A stretch of DNA of 64,000 nt from Laccaria trichodermophora (taxonomy: Eukaryota > Basidiomycota > Agaricomycetes > Agaricales > Hydnangiaceae). The notes under the pieces were generated by a model. It searched no databases. It saw only the letters and a program-made list of their open reading frames with translations, and was not told the origin of the DNA. Position numbers and translations under genes: made by a program. Shown piece after piece: positions 47,001 to 59,600 of the stretch. The stretch is from assembly GCA_018417955.1 (NCBI GenBank), contig JACTVC010000008.1, forward strand, positions 1,302,001 through 1,366,000, in the 5' to 3' direction. The stretch's first letter is position 1; every line of letters starts with the position of its first letter.

Positions 47001-48364
47001 ACAGGTTGGAGGACAAAACCAGCATTGCAGGACTTCAATCAGCATTTTTCGCACACTCAACAGCCTTAAAGACCGCGTTAGATATCATCAGGTATAAGGA
47101 TCAGAACGGCATCTGGGATGCCTTCTCTGCGGCTTCAGATCTTGCCCCTCTAGTGGAAGGTTATCCCGAAGGCCTCGTGATTCTCAAAAACGAGGATGCA
47201 TTCTCCACTGCTCTCAAGCTTTTCGATCATCAAGATGCCCCTGCTGACTCTGTTAGCCGACTTGTTGGAATCCTGTGCGAGGCCGATCCCGCAAAACTCC
47301 CAGAAATGGTGCGATCGCATATCGCTCAGTTGAGTGCACCAGAGGAAGCAGCGGATGCTCCAGTGCCTGCGGGGAAGAGGAAGAAAAAGAAGAAGAAATT
47401 CAGTCCTCGCATTAACGAGACCGAAGTTTGGGGACGCATTAGAGCGCTTGTTAAAACGACACCTCCTGCTCGACGGGCGTTGGTTGATGGTGGGGCCGTC
47501 GAAGCTGCCAAACGTGTTCTCAACCAGACCTCTTCAAGCGAAGACCTGCTTACCTATGCGTTTGAGTTCGTTGAAGGCCTTTTGAAAGTGGATGAGGGAT
47601 ATGCTGAGCTTGTCTCTGATATCTTGCCAAGAATGGCAGAATTGATTTCCAGCGATTCTGAATCTCTTTTGCCTAACTTACAAGTTGTCAAAGCGCTCCT
47701 TCCCAAGCACATTGGCCTGTTGGTAGCGTCAGGCCTCCCTCTATCCCTGGTGAAGGGCCTGTGCAGATTCCCGACGTCCTTTGGGGACATGGCAATGCTT
47801 ATTGATGCTGTCTATGGCATCGCAAGCTCGGAAGAGGGTCGTTTGGCAGTCTGTGAAGCGCTCAAGGTATCCCAGGAAGAGATCTGGGGCAATTCACATG
47901 GCCTTCGCAGGCTCATTCTTGAAGGAGAGGCGGGTGCAGTGGTTGTTCTCGAAGCTGGGGGTGTAAAATATGCGATCAAGTTCTTGCAGTCTGAGAATAT
48001 CAAGGTCTGTGGGTCCAGGTCCAACTTCGTTCTCGGTTTGTTCACTCGTCATTAACTCGCCGTTAAAGGTGGCGCTCTTAGCACCACGCTGGCTCGATCT
48101 GAGGCAATTAAAGCTATATCCATCCTCATTGAGAAGGACGTGCTGTCGCTGGTTGAAGCTGGGAGAGCGAAGGCCTCAGCCTTCGCTCAGGAAACTTTCA
48201 TGACCGAGGAAGAAGACGAGCACGTCATCCAAGAAGCGAAGAATGCCTTCGATGAGAGAGTTCGTCTTATGGAGAGCTATGTGCAGAAGTTTTCGTCGTT
48301 CTCCAAAATACTTATAATTAGCGGGGAACACGTTCCAGATTTCGAGGAGGACTTATTTATTTGA
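44027..48364 (+). CDS. Large ARM/HEAT-like repeat protein with two frameshifts
   Basis: Five exons: 44027-44380, 44432-45440, 45488-46547, 46603-48008, 48069-48364. The N-terminus is highly acidic (DGDGDSEKDSDGDSDDD). The rest is leucine-rich helical sequence typical of ARM/HEAT solenoids (LVPFLCNSDAMDQHYTLNIL, ARRAAVEGYRVLLAADS, LLPNLQVVKALLPKHIGLLV), with a Lys tract KRKKKKKKF near the middle. Read strictly, the frame stops at 45413. An extra base near 45388 and a missing base near 46107 would give one protein of about 1,374 aa with all splice phases correct. Either these are sequence errors or the gene is decaying. I could not assign the family; nuclear or cytosolic scaffold is a guess. 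Confidence 0.7.
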
Positions 48365-48534
48365 CCAATCTCATGAAGTTATTCACACCTTGTGCCTGCT
48401 GGCCACTCTTTTGATGAGGCTCCCACCTTTCCTCTTTGTAACCAATATCGTGTATTGTCTTGCCAAAATGTGTTATTATATGTTTTTCTCGTTTTTGGCT
48501 TTATCGAATACTGAGATGTTTGTAGCGCTGAGCC
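48365..48534. other. Convergent intergenic region
   Basis: 170 bp between the 3' ends of the helical-repeat gene (plus) and the uS15m gene (minus). No distinct terminator signal seen. Confidence 0.4.
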
Positions 48535-49497
48535 TTATACCACCAACTCTCCCTCTACACTCTCCGGCTCCAAGGCAAGCCGCTCCAGAACGGTTTCGTA
48601 ACGATCTCTGTCCACTGACCTGAGATAACGAAGGATTTTCGCGCGTTCATGGATCAGTTTTCGAAGGCCAAGACGGTTGCCTGAATCCCGTTTGAATTTC
48701 TGAAGATGTGACCAAAGCTTCCGTATCTTGTAGGTCTTAAGGGCAGCTGAGAGGAACGTGGTGAAACAATCAGATGGCCAAGGATGTTGAGTAAACCATA
48801 CCTTGCACTTCAGCTCGTCCAGGGCTGAATGGGTTTTCCGGTGTCGAGAAGGCAACAATAATTCGTCTTCGGTTCTCGAACGCAATGCCAGCTGCGTTGG
48901 CATTTCGTAGATCAAGGACCTTCGCAAACATATTAGCCTTCCGTAGCTCGGTCTCTTCCCGAGATTGGTGCGACGCTGCAGCGTCGTTGCGTACACCGTA
49001 GGGTCGAGACACGGTTGCTAATGTCATTGCTTGAGCTGACAAGACGGGCAGGTCATTGAATAGCATCTTCTTTTCAGAGTCCCCAAGGCCAAAACCAATC
49101 TGATTTGGCAGGCTAACTTTTCCAATCCGCAGTTCCATCTCGGTGGTCGTTGGCGGCTTCGAGTCGGGTGACGCTGACAGCACTACTTCGTCAACGAGTA
49201 TGCCGGCGAGGTTGCTGTTCCGCCATTTTTCCGCTTCGTCACTCGGACGGGTGCCCAAGATAAAGCTGGGGCGATTCGCGAGGGCGTCTTTTCGTCGCCC
49301 TTCCTTGTTAGCGAGGTTGACCTTACGAGTAGATCCTCCAGACCGACGTGAAGCCTGTGCGCGCAAGACGGCGGCGGTGTGAAGGTTGTACGTGCACTGC
49401 GACGTCGCCACAACGGAACGACAGGCTGATAGATGTTAGGTGCATTGAAATTGTAGCTAGAGTTCAACTCACTTTGCGGTAAACGCGTCCTCAACAT
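48535..49497 (-). CDS. Mitochondrial small-subunit ribosomal protein uS15m
   Basis: Component of the mitoribosome small subunit (bacterial S15, yeast Mrps28). Three exons on the minus strand: 49473-49497, 48802-49425, 48535-48746 (861 nt, 286 aa). The N-terminus MLRTRLPQ and the following Arg/Ser/Ala-rich stretch fit a matrix-targeting sequence. The S15 core lies in the second half; its end LIHERAKILRYLRSVDRDR and YETVLERLALEP is the S15 signature (LxxLR...DxxRYxxLxxxL). The long N-terminal extension is normal for mitochondrial S15. The gap to the rpn1 stop is about 100 bp on the same strand. Confidence 0.88.
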
Positions 49498-49600
49498 TTC
49501 GCAGATACTTTCCAACTTAGAATAAGCAGAGCAAATTATGTTGTTTGTTCAAATCATTAGTTCTAAACACGGCCCCAACAAATGTCTACAAGCATCCTGG

Positions 49601-52600
49601 CTACAGCTCCATCTTGTCCTCCTTCTCCCAGCCAGGGTTTTTCTGCAGGATAACAAAGCCTTCCAGAACATGACTGAAGGGGATGTATTCTTCTGTCGCC
49701 AACTCTGCACGCTCAGTTGTCCCCAGCCGTACTGGTGTTTGATGTGTTTGGAATCCTGAAATCGTTCTGGGCTTTCCAGCTTGTCCAACGACATCGATTG
49801 CCTTTGGTCAAAAATTTAGGCTGCGTATCAAAGAGAACGACGTAGGGAATGCTTACCTGTCCCACCCGGACAGTAACGGGAAGGTTATTCAGCTCCTCGT
49901 CCAAAGTGATCAAGAACCGCGGGTACATCGCGGTGACCAAGAAATAGAGCATCCAATGGTACTTGTCAAGAATAACTAAACCAACCATCAGCAAGGCATC
50001 AACGCATATGACAACGCACATACATGATTTGGCATCTGTAAACGCCGTCAGTGTTGCCAAAAGGCCGGCGACAGCTGGCCGGCTCATGATACTCCGGTCA
50101 GAGAAGAAGGGGTTCAGTCCAATGGTTCCCTTGCCCATATGAACCAATCCCTGTGCAATGCGAACCATGAACAAACAGTCAGCCTCTTTCTGGTAGTACC
50201 CAGCGAGTTGCCTGAGCATCTGCGCCAATCGAGCGTTGTTTGTACCAGCACCAACGAGACCCATGGCGAAGATGGCGTTGAGAGCGACCGCCAGGTCGTT
50301 ATCGTGACTGTATTTTGAGAGGGTGTCGAGAATCGGTAGTTGAGGATTTGATGCGCTGACGAGACCGATTGCGAGGGGGATGGATTTTCGGATGGTGGGC
50401 TCGCCATAGTGCATCTGTGACGAGCATTGGGTATTTCTGGGCCGCTCAAGAATAAGGGACTCACAAGGTGGTTGAATTGGCGCAATGACATCTCCGCGCC
50501 GATATCCTCGCCCATGGCAATGAGGGCGATGGCAATAACAGCGAAAGATTGGAATGTATCGTCACGCTTCTCTTTTGCCTCCTCATCCTTCTTATCATCC
50601 TTCTTCTCGCCCTCTTTACTTTCATCCTTCTTTTCGCTAGTATCAATATGCTCATCGCATTGATGGAGCATCCCTTGAATCTTGAGCACATTTCCAGTTC
50701 CGGCAAAAGAACAGGCCTCAACGAGAATCTGAGCCGTTTTTGAGATGGGATGGTCAATGGCTTTGAGGGTTTCGATCGTCGCATCTGACGCGTCTTGAAG
50801 GCCTGTAAGAAGGATGAGCGAGAGGTGCAAGATAGGGCGAAGAACCAACTTACCGAGATATACCAAACCCAATCCAAGAGCCATAAACCTCGCCCATTTT
50901 TCATTGAGAGAGTTGTCGTTTCGGTCAAATTTCTCCATCAAGACCTGGAGGATAGCCGCCGTGATCTCACCATTCTCGCTTCCAACGAAAACAAACCCAA
51001 GGGCTAATGAGGCAAGACTAGCAATCTCCATCGTCACGTTCTCGTCTGTGACGTGAGGGAGAAGGCAATCCAATACGTCTGACCGATGTGAGCCGGCATA
51101 TGCCAAACCAAGACCCATGATGGCGCTTGTCTTCAAGGGCACTGACTTGTTCTCCGTGTGTTCTGCGAGGAGTGCGAGTGCGGCATCGGCTTCAGTCCTT
51201 ACACCAGTATTCAATATTCCTGTAGCGAGCAGAGCACCAGCCTTGTGGAAACATTCACTGGAAGGCTATGTAGAGACATGAAGATAACCCACCTTGATGT
51301 GTTCCTCTGCAGAGTAGGTGTATTTGTCGACGTGACTGAGACCAACATCGGTGTCCCAAAGCAAACTCAACCCGAGCGAAGCGGCTGCACTCATCATGCC
51401 GTGGTCCTTGTTCTTGTAAATCCAGCTGTTTCCCTCCTCGGCCTCAACCATCAACTTATCGTTGCCAAACCCAGCATTCACGAAAGCGTTCACAAATGTT
51501 CCAGCCAAGTTCCCTCGCGCAGAATCCACGTTAGCCGTAGCTCCAGGCCCTGCAGATTACGTCAAAACGGGCATCTAAGAAGAGGTGATACGTTCGTACT
51601 TGTGTTTTCCAGATGCGACTTGTAGACGTCTTCCAGGCTTTTGGCGTCAGCTACACCAAGCTCTTTCCCAAATTCACGGAAGGCAGCGCTGAGTCGTGTG
51701 TTGCCGAGGCAATCGAGAAGGTCTTCAGGAAGCTCTTCTTGGAACTCAACATCCACATCGCCATCGACGTCTGACGAGGGCGGATGTAGCCATTCCAGAG
51801 GTATTTGAGCACGTGCGAGAATGAACGCCAATTGCCGTTTCATCAGTCTGGCTCAAGAGGATTAACCAAGAAGCAAATCGGACAGAAGCAGATGATACTT
51901 ACGGATTTCCAGGAGCGTTGAAGTCTTCTCGAACGAGGTCTGGATCGCCCAGGCGGATAGCAAGCTCGAGGGCTTCGGGAAATTTGTGGTGTTGCACGTA
52001 TATCGTGTGAGCAGTGCGTAAGAATGAAATGTCGTCTGGGGGTGGTAAGAGGTTGACACATCTATAGATGGTCAGTATTGGAGTTTTGAATGGGTTGACA
52101 ATCCGTCTTACCGCACCATGTATTGGCACACTCGACTATAAGTGTTCTCATCAACCAAGGTAGCGATTTCGTTGACGATTTCCATCTCCTCCAACAGATC
52201 GACGGCATCTGGCTCAGCATTATGTCCTAAAAGGAAAGTAGCGCATTGCTTGGCCAGGGCATGGAGATCTTCTATCGTCCCTGGAAGCTTCACTGGTGGT
52301 GGAACTTCCTTGCCAGCTTCCGCAGGCGTTATCTCCCCCTCCTCACGAACAGTGTATTCCTCCCCCAATTCTGCAGCGAGATGGCGGACGTATTCATGGC
52401 CCCAAGTACCTGGGTCCGCTAAAGGTGAATCGGATGGGCGAAGAGATGCAGATAGTAGTCGGTAGCGTAGAGTTCCTCGGGGTTGAGTATCGGAGTAAGT
52501 CATGGCGAGGACGGAGAGGATATCCGCGAAAAGACTCTGAATGCTAATTAGGTCGGATAAATGGATCATAGAGAACAAGGTCCCACCTTGTCTTCGGAGG

Positions 52601-53066
52601 GCTGCCAGGACTCATAGAGAAGTTGAAGGTCAGGATAATGAGGTCGTAGGAATTTGAGTGGTTTGGGAACTGAGGTCATGGAGGATGTTGATGTTCTTAT
52701 TAGGGTCCGTAGGGTTTCAAGGGCAGGCCGATACAATTCTGTATTAGCTTCCTACGGACACGGATTAAATCTAATTACAGAGGTGGTGGTCAGAACTTGC
52801 CTTCAACCGCTCAACGAGCATTTCTAGCTGATCTTTCAGCTGTTGGTCCTCTTCCGACTGCGATATCATGGTCAATGATACAATGACTCAGGCTCTAGAA
52901 AACAACGTACGAGTTCTTCACCCTCCTCCCCTTCTTTGCCATCCTTCTTGCCATCTTTCAAGAGTTTCGAGGAGCCTTCAAAGTCGGGTTTGTCGCTCTC
53001 CGGCTTTTCCTTCTTTTTTGGGTCTTCTGATTGTACTTTGATTGTGAATTCTTGGGCCTTTGTCAT
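49601..53066 (-). CDS. rpn1: 26S proteasome regulatory subunit Rpn1 (PSMD2)
   Basis: Base scaffold of the 19S regulatory particle; binds ubiquitin-like domains of shuttle factors. Twelve exons on the minus strand: 52911-53066, 52801-52857, 52587-52751, 52112-52536, 51903-52061, 51600-51847, 51293-51549, 50854-51241, 50465-50802, 50024-50414, 49857-49975, 49601-49801 (2,904 nt, 967 aa). Lys/Glu-rich N-terminus; then [15 protein letters not shown], the PC-repeat toroid ([68 protein letters not shown]) and the C-terminal [17 protein letters not shown] linker inside the toroid ([13 protein letters not shown]) is usual. Intron 2 begins GC rather than GT. Confidence 0.96.
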
Positions 53067-53699
53067 GGTAGAGGGTGAGCGCAGGACGTGCGGACGACTT
53101 GAGCCTTGATTCGAACGCGACGACGCGCGTCCAAGTTCGTTTTCCCACGCATCTGGACGGCATTTTCTTTGGTTGCCGGAAATTGTGACCTAAATTACAA
53201 ATTGAGAAAAAAGGACTCAAGAAAGTGGTTACACGATAGTGGGTTCGAGGAATACAAGAAAAAGAAGAGTTAAGAATAACAAGCTTTTGGGCCATTATTG
53301 AGGATTGAAAGTTGGATTGACTGCGATTCAGATCACCTGAGAGCTTGGCTTGGCTTGATTGACTGGTTTTATTGCCTTGCCTCGCTCAAATCGAAATGAC
53401 CCGGGACATAGTCATGCAGTTACATAGCACAACGCAGTAGAATACAGCAGGCGCCTGGTGACTATTGAGCGCTTGAGCCTATATATCGGGAGGAAGTAAA
53501 GTGTTTGCACGTGGCTGGATGATCGGTCAACTGCCAGAACTACTTTCTCACGCACTCCCTGTTGGGATTCACGGACTCAGCAACAACACTTTCATCTGTC
53601 AACGACTTCTTCCAGGCCTCTCCTTCCTCATTTTTGGCCAAAGGAATACTTTGAAGTATCTCCATTTTGGTCTCCTGGCTACTTTTATGACTGCAAAGA
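53067..53699. promoter_or_regulatory. Divergent intergenic region between rpn1 and PAG1
   Basis: 633 bp between the rpn1 start (minus) and the PAG1 start (plus). I looked for the yeast-type proteasome element GGTGGCAAA and did not see it. TATATATC near 53479 could serve the PAG1 side. Confidence 0.4.
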
Positions 53700-56600
53700 A
53701 TGACGGAAGGAATTCAAATCACAATTCCAGGTACGTTCACTTTTCTTTTGTATATAGTAATTGCTGAACTACGTAGACTTTGACGATGATAACCTGAACG
53801 CTGGTCCAACGCCTTTTGGGCGGTCCGGCTTTGGTTTTGGAGGTAGCTACAGCGTGCCGAACTCAGCACTCGATTCACCAGGCGCAGGCGGTTCTGCGAC
53901 ACCGCTTGGCGGCTTCGGGGAGCGAAGTTTCTTCTCCCACACAAGAGGAGACTCCTCTGCTTCAATAGAATCTACGGGCTCAGCGACAACTCGCTACACC
54001 ACCAGGCCGAATACACCCTTCGCACATTCCTCCCAGTCATCCATTGCGACAACCAGTACAGCTTTTAGCAAGAAACCCTCCTTTGCTTCTATACGAAATG
54101 CTTTTAAAAGTGGAATAAAAAGCAGCGAGCCCCCACCCGTTCCCCAACTTGATCACACGCCATATCCAGTGCTAAAAAACCCATTCAACCGATCCACTTC
54201 TTCCCTGAACCAGTCGACAAATAGAAGTGCTATCAGCCCGTTTGGCCAGCGACCTCCCACACCCGGGGCTGCTGATTCAAAGGGTGGCCGCTCTAAGCCA
54301 AAAGGTCACGCTCACGCCAAATCACAGCATTCTCATACTGGGTCAATATTCAACGCGTCGGAAGGCGGTAGTGACCTTGGACATGGGTTCCCTTCCACGC
54401 CTCCCCCGGTTCCTCGTGTTCCGCATGCGTTTGGCAACCTGCATCGGAGTGACACGCCTCCAACGTCCGATTTTGAGGAAGACAAGGTAGTGATGGATCC
54501 AAAGACTCCCTCTGACTATGCACTTCACGCTACCTTTCTGCGCTTTGCTACGTCAGCTGAGGGGAAGATTGATTCTTTCTTACGGCACCCCTTGGTTCGT
54601 TTACTTCTAATTTGTCAAGCAGACTTCTTACTGAGCCATTAATAGGACCAGGATCCGTTGCTAGAGGTATTCATGGCCCCAGGTGTGGACGTTAAGTTCG
54701 ACGAGACCCTCAATTCCCTCGGCATAATAGCACAGAAGAACGCCAAGCCTGTTCTGGACTCTATAATGCGGTGGAGGCGAACACAGAACGACAACGTGGG
54801 ATCCGACATCATTCGGCCACATCTGGCCCAGTCGACAGGCCCAAACCGGGCCTTCCGTGCTCAAGATGTTCCTGGTCTCCTAAATGAACGGAAATCCCTC
54901 GCTTCGATTTACATCATGTGCCGCGCACTCGTCGCGGTTCTGCAATCGTTGTCAAAAGATGCTCTTGGTGATACCATGGGGCATAGTCTCGAAGATACGA
55001 CCTTTGAACAGTTCCGGCAGCCGAATCTGAAGCTTTTGACTACGTCCGCGAATCATCGAACGAATGCGGAGTTGTATGCGACTCTGCTAGGTCACCTGGC
55101 GAATATACGGTGAGACAGACATTGTCAATTTTTTTTTGCGTTTCCTCAAACTGCGATATCAGGTTTGTGACCGTTACGGATCGGTTCTTGGCAGAACTGG
55201 GTCCTGTGGCTTCTGGTCAGGTTCCAAAGGACCTTGATATGAAATACGAACATCTAGTACAGGGTCTAAAACATATCAAAATCAAGGTGGCTTTTACGTA
55301 TTAGATCTTCATAGCTTATCTCTGATCTTTTATCAGGTTTGGCCACCTGAGGCATTTGAAGAGGGTGCAGAATTTATGGAGTCATTATCAAAGTCATACG
55401 TCAATGCCCACGGCTTGCGTTTGAAAATAGCGTTTGCAGAAACGTTGATCCTGCTGCTTCACCCTATTGGAAAGGTATATAGCTCTGTCTTGTGATAGTC
55501 ATAAGATTCGACTGATGTTTTCGTGGAGACGGCACAAGCGGAGACAAACAATCCGCAATGGGCAAAGGCAATCGAAATTATCTTTCCAAAGGCAAAAGAA
55601 ATGATGTCCAAGCCTCGGTATTGGCATGTTGCATTTCCTCTTGCAATCACCAGTCTCTGCATGGCTCCACAACAACATTTTCTGAAACATTGGCCATCTT
55701 GTTTCGAGAGTTCGATGTCGAAGTTGAAGGTATGATTGATCTACTCAAAGAAGCTTACTTGTGATTCACTAGGATGTCCAGGATAAACCATATCGTGCCA
55801 TAGTGATGAATGGGATTTTGCGTCTCATTTGGACATATCTCTACCGCTGTCAAGAATCCCCATCTACGACCCTCACAAAGCTCGAGAACGTGCTGAAGCA
55901 ATTCTTCCCTCCCAATCGCCTCACGATTTATCCTGCAGATGAACACTTGGCACCCTTGGTTTGCATCATCCATTTTGTTCTTTCGCGACATTTTGAGTTC
56001 GGGCGAGACTTCTGTCTTGAACTCATGCAAGAACCCACGATTAGCTCTCTGCAGAAGTCTGGTAATATTGGGAGTGCATTGGCGCCTGAGAGGACATCCA
56101 TTGCAATTAGGGCTATTCTTCTTTCTCTTCATGTATTGGAAAGCGAAGCCACCTCACCATCATGGCCATCGATCAGCGATTTTTCTGTGTTCCCCACCAA
56201 GGAGGATTATCCGACGTCGTCGGCGTATCTTCCTGCCTCTCTACAGTCAAAGGTGGTGATCAAGGATTTCCTTGACCGTGTGGGCACGGCACTAGCTTCG
56301 ATCGCCACATTCTGTGGTAATGCTGTGGGACATATGTGTATTTTTGACGACCAGTGGTCATATTCACGACTCAATGTCTCGTATGAGGAAACGCATAACT
56401 TTGTGGTTCGACGCCAAGTGGATGGGGTTACTACAGCCTACCCAACACATTCATCACCTCATGTCTCTCTGCTCCAAACATGCTTCCAGTCTTGGCCTCG
56501 TTGCTTGCATCCTTCGATTGCACTTGAAGACGCTATCGACATGCTGCTTCGGGGCGTCATTCATGTGGAGCCGACGTTGGCGCAGGTGGCTGGAGCTGCT

Positions 56601-59600
56601 CTGAAGCGATTCATGGAAGATCGTGGTCATGCCATGACCGTCGTAGAACGGTTCTCTGCATTTCTCTTCAACCCGAATCGCATCGCCCACGAAGCAGCTG
56701 GCATCAAGCTGTTCGTGGAGAGCTCGCAGCTACTTGCCGTCTGGGTTGCCATAGTAGAAGATTGGGTCCGGAACATTGTCCTTCCCTCATCTGGACTACT
56801 AGCAGAGGAGAAACAGACTATCCTGACGAGATGTGATGATATTGAAGCTGCCGCGTTGTTTTTACTGTCCCACGAGTCGGCCACGATTCATGAATCTGGA
56901 GTGAAAGTTGCTCGCCTTTTGGGACTCATTCTTCCCCATAGGTCAACGCTGCTCTCCTCCGATGACTCGCACTTCTACTTTATTGGGCGTCTACATGAGA
57001 AAGGAGAAAACAGTTCCTTCTTGTTCGGTTTCGACGAACTTCTTAATAAGGCGCAGTTAGTTCGTCTTGAGCAATGGAGGGAGCTAAAACGTGAAAGCCT
57101 TCTGCTCCGGATAGCGGAAGGCAAGAACGAACGAGATCCATTTCTTTGGCGTTTTATCTTTCCTGCGTTCTTGCAGACATGCATGAACAATCTAGGATTT
57201 ACGCTAGGCTTGCTCCGCAATATCGTTGTCTCAGCAGCTTCTAGATATCATCCGACCATTTCGCACCTTGCTGGTTTGAGCAGCAGAGTTCCAGCAGGGC
57301 TCACTCGTTCAACATCGAATATGGAACGAGACGGAGTGAAACTCGTCAAGGACAACAAGCATCTGGTCGACCAGTGGCATCTATGGGTCAAGATCTTGTG
57401 TTCTACTGCTGCACTTCCTGACGCTTCACGTCCCGCCTTCACACCCCTTCACTCACGGGGTGCCTCGGATGCAAATTTTGAACGCGAGCGACTTTCAAGT
57501 ACCCGTGGTTTATTTAGATACCTCACTCCCTTTCTCGACTCAGAATACACACCATTCCGTGATGCTGCAGTGCTTTGCATCAGTTCCTTTCCTTCTAACA
57601 CATATCCCCAACTTCTGGAAGACCTGAGCCTTCTTGCAGGTCGCCAGTTTTACGATGACCCAAGGAGCAAGCCTGGATCAGGATCCAGCTCGGACCATGG
57701 CCCTGGCGGCATTGCAGGTAGACAATTGCTTGAAGGATCAAAGTCGGGAGGCGGGCCTCTCCAAGTAGAGCGTAGCCGTCGTCAAGAACGCCTTCAATCC
57801 GCAGTTGCTCGCATTTATTGCCTCACCGCACATTGTTTGCAGCAACAACGATCTGCAGGAAGGCAAGCGGCTCTCGCAAACGTTCTCAAATTTGTGCGCA
57901 ATACTCAGGCGTACCTGAGTACCGCTGAAATGCGGCAGAATTATACTTTACAACGACTGCGTCGTTACTTCTGTGGTACAGTTGAACGGCTGTTTGATGG
58001 TCTGGCGACCTTGAAAGATTCTGATCGATTTATTCCACCCCACATGCATTTATCTCTTTATCGACTCTGTGAAGAGTGGTGTCAGGTTGGGCATCAGTCA
58101 GATGCTGTCAAACGGCGATTCAACTTCATGCAAAAAGCTGTTTCCGAATCCGCTGAGAGCCAGGACGAAGCTGCTGAACTGCAAGAACGGTTCAGACATG
58201 AAGCGGTGCTGTTATCCCACGCAGCAATTGGTGCTCTGGCGTCATTATGTGTCAGTACATTTTCTTCAGTAGACAACAATCTCACTGATTCGATGTGTAG
58301 CATAAGGCTTTCTTTCCTCCAGATGCTGCTTCTACATCTCCCACTGATCGCGAACCTTCCGAGTTCACTAAACCACTTACTCCTTTGGGTCTGTTGGATC
58401 GTTTGAGTGCCATTCTTGCTTCACCCCACCAGCCAAGTCAAGTTCGGGGAAGGTAAATAGTTCACGCAACCTAGAAATGCGCTATGGTTAAAAGACTCTG
58501 TTCTTAGGAAAGCCTTAAAGTCCATTCTAGCGCAAAGTGGTACCGACAGTGAATTTCTCCAAGAAGCGTTGGGAAGGGCTTCGATAGTAACAGAAAAACT
58601 GGACACTAGCAATGAGAGGGTCTTCGAGGTTATCTGCGATGTGGTCTGCGACGAAGCCCATGACCTTTCCTTTTGTCAGGTTGTTTGCCTGGGGTTGACG
58701 AATCTGCGACACCCTACAGTTCAGATCCGCATGCAGTCATTTAATATCCTCGAAGCTATTCACCAACAGTCATCCGGTTTGTTGACAATGTCAAACTTTG
58801 AAGCCACGGTGGGAAGCCTCGCAGCCGGCACCTACATTCATGCCCACCGGTTAATCTCGGACTTCCTTGCCGGGGAACATCCGGAGCAAGCGACCATCAT
58901 GCTGGCGCAGCTTGGAAACTGGCTTCCTCATTTGCCAGGCGAAGCTTATGACACCAATGCAGTCCTCCTGCTGCTTCAGAGCCTAGAATTTTGGATTTCC
59001 AACATCAATCTCATGACCGATGACAAGTCCCGCCTCTCACAGTCGGGGCTTACCTCCCTCTACCATCTCATGTCCTTGTCCTTGCGCTATGGCACGACTC
59101 ACTCAGAACAAATTCTTGCACTGTGGACAAGGTTGGTGGAACCCCCCAACCAATCAAATGGTCATGCCTCAGTGAGATTCCTCCTGGAACAATGTCACAA
59201 AGTTGGCAGTACCATTTTTATACGATGTGCTGCAAACATTGTTGCGTGTCTGTCTCAGACACCCATAGGCCGTCAGGTCTTCGGAGAGTTGTGTTCTGTC
59301 ATCGAACCCGCTCGCATGCTTCCTATTTTTGATCACAAGTTGATCTTTCCTGAAGCCGATGATCTGGAACTCTGGGAGGAGCTTGATGTTTTATTTGCTG
59401 AGCAACCGCGTCTGACACTGGGGTCGGCACAATTTGCTTGGCTTTTCCTCACAGACGTTGCATTGCAGCGATACTGGGAGATGAAATCCGAGCTACCCAC
59501 TCTCCTCCATGTTCTACTTACGCACCTGGATCACCGGATACCGTTTTTGCGGGACCGGGCACGGGGTATGCTATTCCAGTTACTTCGCTGCTGGACACCA

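Noticed and set aside
44027..48364. Assignment of the large helical-repeat protein to CTNNBL1 or UNC-45/She4
   Set aside because: Specific signature segments of those families were not found; only the general ARM/HEAT character is supported.
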